Made by a program: the position numbers and the translations under genes. Shown here one piece after another: positions 5,499 to 7,528 of a stretch of DNA of 7,528 nt. Location: positions 1 to 7,528 of the forward strand of contig CANEFU010000052.1 of NCBI GenBank assembly GCA_947426875.1, read 5' to 3'. The first letter of the stretch is position 1, and the number at the start of each line of letters is the position of its first letter. Origin of the DNA: an uncultured Clostridium sp. (lineage in GTDB: Bacteria; Bacillota; Clostridia; TANB77; CAG-508). Under the pieces are notes generated by a model. It saw nothing but the letters and a program-made list of their open reading frames with translations. It ran no database searches and was not told where the DNA came from.

Positions 5499-6405
5499 AT
5501 ATAATCCAAAAGATTTTGAAGAAAAATTATATAGACATTGGGAAGAAGAAGGTTACTTTAAACCAAGTATGGATAAAAACAAAGAAAGTTACTGCATCAT
5601 GATGCCACCACCAAATGTAACAGGAAAATTGCATATGGGACATGCATTAGATGACACCATTCAAGACATTTTAATTCGTTTTAAAAGAATGCAAGGTTAT
5701 AACACCTTATGGCTACCAGGAAGTGACCATGCATCTATTTCTACAGAAATGAAAGTAGTACAAAAATTAAAAGAAGAAGGAAAGACAAAACAAGATTTAG
5801 GAAGAGAAAAGTTTATTGAAGAAGCATGGGAATGGACACATCTTTATGGGGGAACCATTCAAGAGCAACAAAGAAAATTAGGTTGTTCTTGTGATTGGGA
5901 AAGAAGAAGATTCACTTTAGATGAAGGGTTATCGGATGCTGTATTAGAACAATTTATCAATTTATATAATAAAGGACTAATTTATAAAGGAAAAAGAATG
6001 GTAAACTGGTGTACAAATTGTAACACTTCTATATCAGACGCAGAAGTAGAATATCATGAAGAAGCTTCTCATCTATGGCATATTCGTTATCAAGTAAAAG
6101 GGGAAGATACTTACATCGTTGTAGCGACAACAAGACCAGAGACAATGTTAGGTGATACCGCAATAGCAGTTCATCCTGAAGATGAGAGATATAAAGAGCT
6201 AGTAGGAAAAACTTGTATTTTACCAATTATGAATAAAGAAATTCCAATTATAGCAGATTCATTTGTCGAGAAAGAATTTGGAACAGGTGCCGTAAATGTT
6301 ACACCATTTGGTACACAAATCTTGAAACATTTGAAATTAAAGAGGTTTGTGGAATTGATAACTAATTATTTTAATGAGAATAGAAGGGAGTTAGTAGTAT
6401 GTTAG
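5488..6405 (+). pseudogene. valS: truncated bacterial (type 1) valyl-tRNA synthetase
   Basis: The ATG at 5488 is chosen because AAAGGGGG lies 6 nt upstream and ValRS homology begins here (MKDKYNPKDFEEKLYRHWEE); an in-frame GTG at 5425 is too far upstream. The product has 305 residues, against about 880 for the family. Conserved parts: the HIGH motif as HMGH (49-52), GSDHASISTE (78-87), GLIYKGKRMVNWC with a CxxC zinc knuckle (163-178), and the editing-domain TTRPETMLGDTA (214-225). Homology stops after FGTGAVNVTP (264-273). The expected AHDPNDF segment of the editing pocket, the rest of CP1, KMSKS and the anticodon-binding and coiled-coil domains are absent. Residues 274-305 look unrelated to ValRS. 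Without KMSKS and the tRNA-binding domain it cannot be a working synthetase, though it may still be translated as a fragment. It sits under the valine T-box as the resident valS should. Confidence 0.88.
6307..6398 (+). other. junction segment of unknown origin between the valS fragment and the second ValRS gene
   Basis: The segment encodes the foreign 3' tail of the truncated valS. It is not a simple frameshift, because no frame continues the type 1 ValRS sequence. In the frame beginning at 6309 it is open for 18 codons (NLETFEIKEVCGIDN and then TAA at 6363-6365), which could be the end of a gene that lay upstream of the second ValRS in its donor. AGGGAG at 6385-6390 is the ribosome binding site for the ATG at 6399. 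No insertion-sequence end, inverted repeat or recombinase gene is visible here. Confidence 0.55.
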
Positions 6406-7528
6406 ATAAAAAATATAATGCAGAGGAAAAAGAAAAGAAGTGGCTAGACTACTGGAAAGATAATAAAATTTATGAATTTAAAAGAAATGACAAAGAAGTA
6501 TATTCAATAGATACACCACCACCAACTGTTAATGGAAAAATACATATAGGACATATATTCTCATATACTCAAACGGAAATGTTGGCTAGATATAAAAGAT
6601 TAAGAGGATATAACATTTTTTATCCATTTGGGTTTGATGATAATGGATTACCTAGTGAAAGATTAGTAGAAAAAGAACAAGGTAAAAGAGCTCACGAAAT
6701 TGGTAGAGAAGAATTTTCAAAATTATGCTATGAAACTACTGATAAATATGAAGCTAACTTCCAAGAGTTATTTAGTAAAATGGGAGTAAGTACAGATTGG
6801 GATATACATTATAAAACAGTTAGTCCTTCTACTATAAAAATAAGCCAAGCATCATTTTTAGATTTAAAAGAAAAAGGACATTGTTATCATAAAGAAAGTC
6901 CAGCATTATGGTGTAATGAATGTTTAACATCAATAGCACAAGCAGAATTAGAAACAAAAACAATAAAAACAACTTTTAACTATGTTAATTTTAGAACTGT
7001 TGAAGATAATGAAGAATTTACTATTGCTACAACTAGACCAGAATTATTACCAGCCATTGTATGTGTATTTGTTAATCCAGAAGATGAGAAACATAATCAT
7101 CTAATAGGAAAAACTGCTCATATTCCAGTTATAGATGTAGAAGTTCCTATAATGGGAGATGAAAAAGTTGCTATAGACAAAGGTACAGGAGTTGTTATGT
7201 GTTGTACTTTTGGAGATCAAACAGATATTGAATGGTGGAAAAAATATAATTTACCATTAAAATATATTTTCACAGACAATGGAAGAATAATTGATTCAGT
7301 TCCAAACTATGGTGGATTAAAAATAAAAGAGGCAAGAAAACAAATAATCGAAGATTTGCAAGCTGGGGGATATATAGTAAAAATAGAAGAACTAGAACAC
7401 GAAGTTCAAACACACGAAAGATGTGGAAAAGAAGTTGAATATTCAGTAATGAAACAATGGTTTATTGATATAATGAATCACAAAGAAGATTTCATTAGAA
7501 TAGGAAATGAAATTAAATGGCATCCATC
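6399..7528 (+). CDS. valS: valyl-tRNA synthetase, archaeal/Rickettsia-like type 2, 3'-truncated by window edge
   Basis: The first 376 residues are visible and the frame is open to the edge. It attaches valine to tRNA-Val and should edit threonine errors. The active site begins TPPPTVNGKIHIGH with HIGH at 49-52. GFDDNGLPSERLVEK (78-92) replaces the G(T/S)DHA(S/G)I block of ordinary bacterial ValRS. WCNEC (171-175) is the zinc knuckle, TTRPELLPA (211-219) belongs to the editing domain, and GVVMCCTFGDQTDIEWW (264-280) completes the editing pocket; RCG...QWF (341-354) follows. This set matches the type 2 ValRS class of Rickettsia and some archaea as I recall it. KMSKS and the anticodon domain lie beyond the window. 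The ATG has AGGGAG 8 nt upstream and overlaps the stop of the truncated valS by 7 nt. Valine codons favour GTT over GTA, unlike the neighbours, which supports horizontal origin. Confidence 0.93.
   Translation, partial: MLDKKYNAEEKEKKWLDYWKDNKIYEFKRNDKEVYSIDTPPPTVNGKIHIGHIFSYTQTEMLARYKRLRGYNIFYPFGFDDNGLPSERLVEKEQGKRAHEIGREEFSKLCYETTDKYEANFQELFSKMGVSTDWDIHYKTVSPSTIKISQASFLDLKEKGHCYHKESPALWCNECLTSIAQAELETKTIKTTFNYVNFRTVEDNEEFTIATTRPELLPAIVCVFVNPEDEKHNHLIGKTAHIPVIDVEVPIMGDEKVAIDKGTGVVMCCTFGDQTDIEWWKKYNLPLKYIFTDNGRIIDSVPNYGGLKIKEARKQIIEDLQAGGYIVKIEELEHEVQTHERCGKEVEYSVMKQWFIDIMNHKEDFIRIGNEIKWHP

Noticed and set aside
6029..6226. Minus-strand open frame opposite valS
   Set aside because: It is antisense to conserved ValRS sequence and has no start signals or recognisable product. 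The same applies to the open frame at 5321-5509.
6296..6405. Frameshift or sequencing error as the cause of the valS truncation
   Set aside because: None of the three forward frames after 6306 continues the type 1 ValRS sequence (expected AHDPND-like motif), so a one- or two-base error cannot restore it.

Overview
The window is AT-rich, uses AGA and A-ending codons heavily, has strong AGGAGG-type ribosome binding sites and carries a T-box riboswitch. Together these point to a low-GC Bacillota, most likely a member of the Clostridia. This is an inference from composition and gene families; no rRNA gene is present to fix the lineage.

Left part (1-2535, + strand). The 3' end of an EcfT-like vitamin/metal ECF-transporter membrane subunit is followed at 2 nt by an ATP-grasp ligase of unknown substrate, then trmB (tRNA m7G46 methyltransferase). 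A GC-rich hairpin with a GGGACGG core separates trmB from a DUF4116-type repeat protein (six exact 25-residue units) that starts at TTG.

Middle part (2536-4757). An extended -10 promoter drives a phosphofructokinase of the mixed G/K active-site type and a co-transcribed membrane-anchored extracytoplasmic protein. A bidirectional terminator separates these from a small convergent minus-strand gene with a C-terminal CxxC and its own well-formed promoter.

Right part (4758-7528, + strand). A divergent promoter leads into a T-box leader. Folded by hand, it places GUA (valine) at the specifier position and has a UGGU acceptor-binding bulge and mutually exclusive antiterminator and terminator. It precedes an unrecognised 110-aa gene that overlaps valS by 11 nt. 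This valS is broken: it encodes an ordinary bacterial (type 1) valyl-tRNA synthetase for about 273 residues, then switches abruptly inside the editing domain to unrelated sequence and stops at residue 305. The stop overlaps the ATG of a second valyl-tRNA synthetase gene of the archaeal/Rickettsia-like type 2 class, with its own ribosome binding site, which runs off the window.

The main point of interest is therefore a valine T-box operon in which the resident valS appears to have been cut off and replaced in place by a distantly related, probably horizontally acquired ValRS that has come under the host's tRNA-Val-sensing leader. An assembly chimera at about 6306 is the chief alternative and must be excluded.
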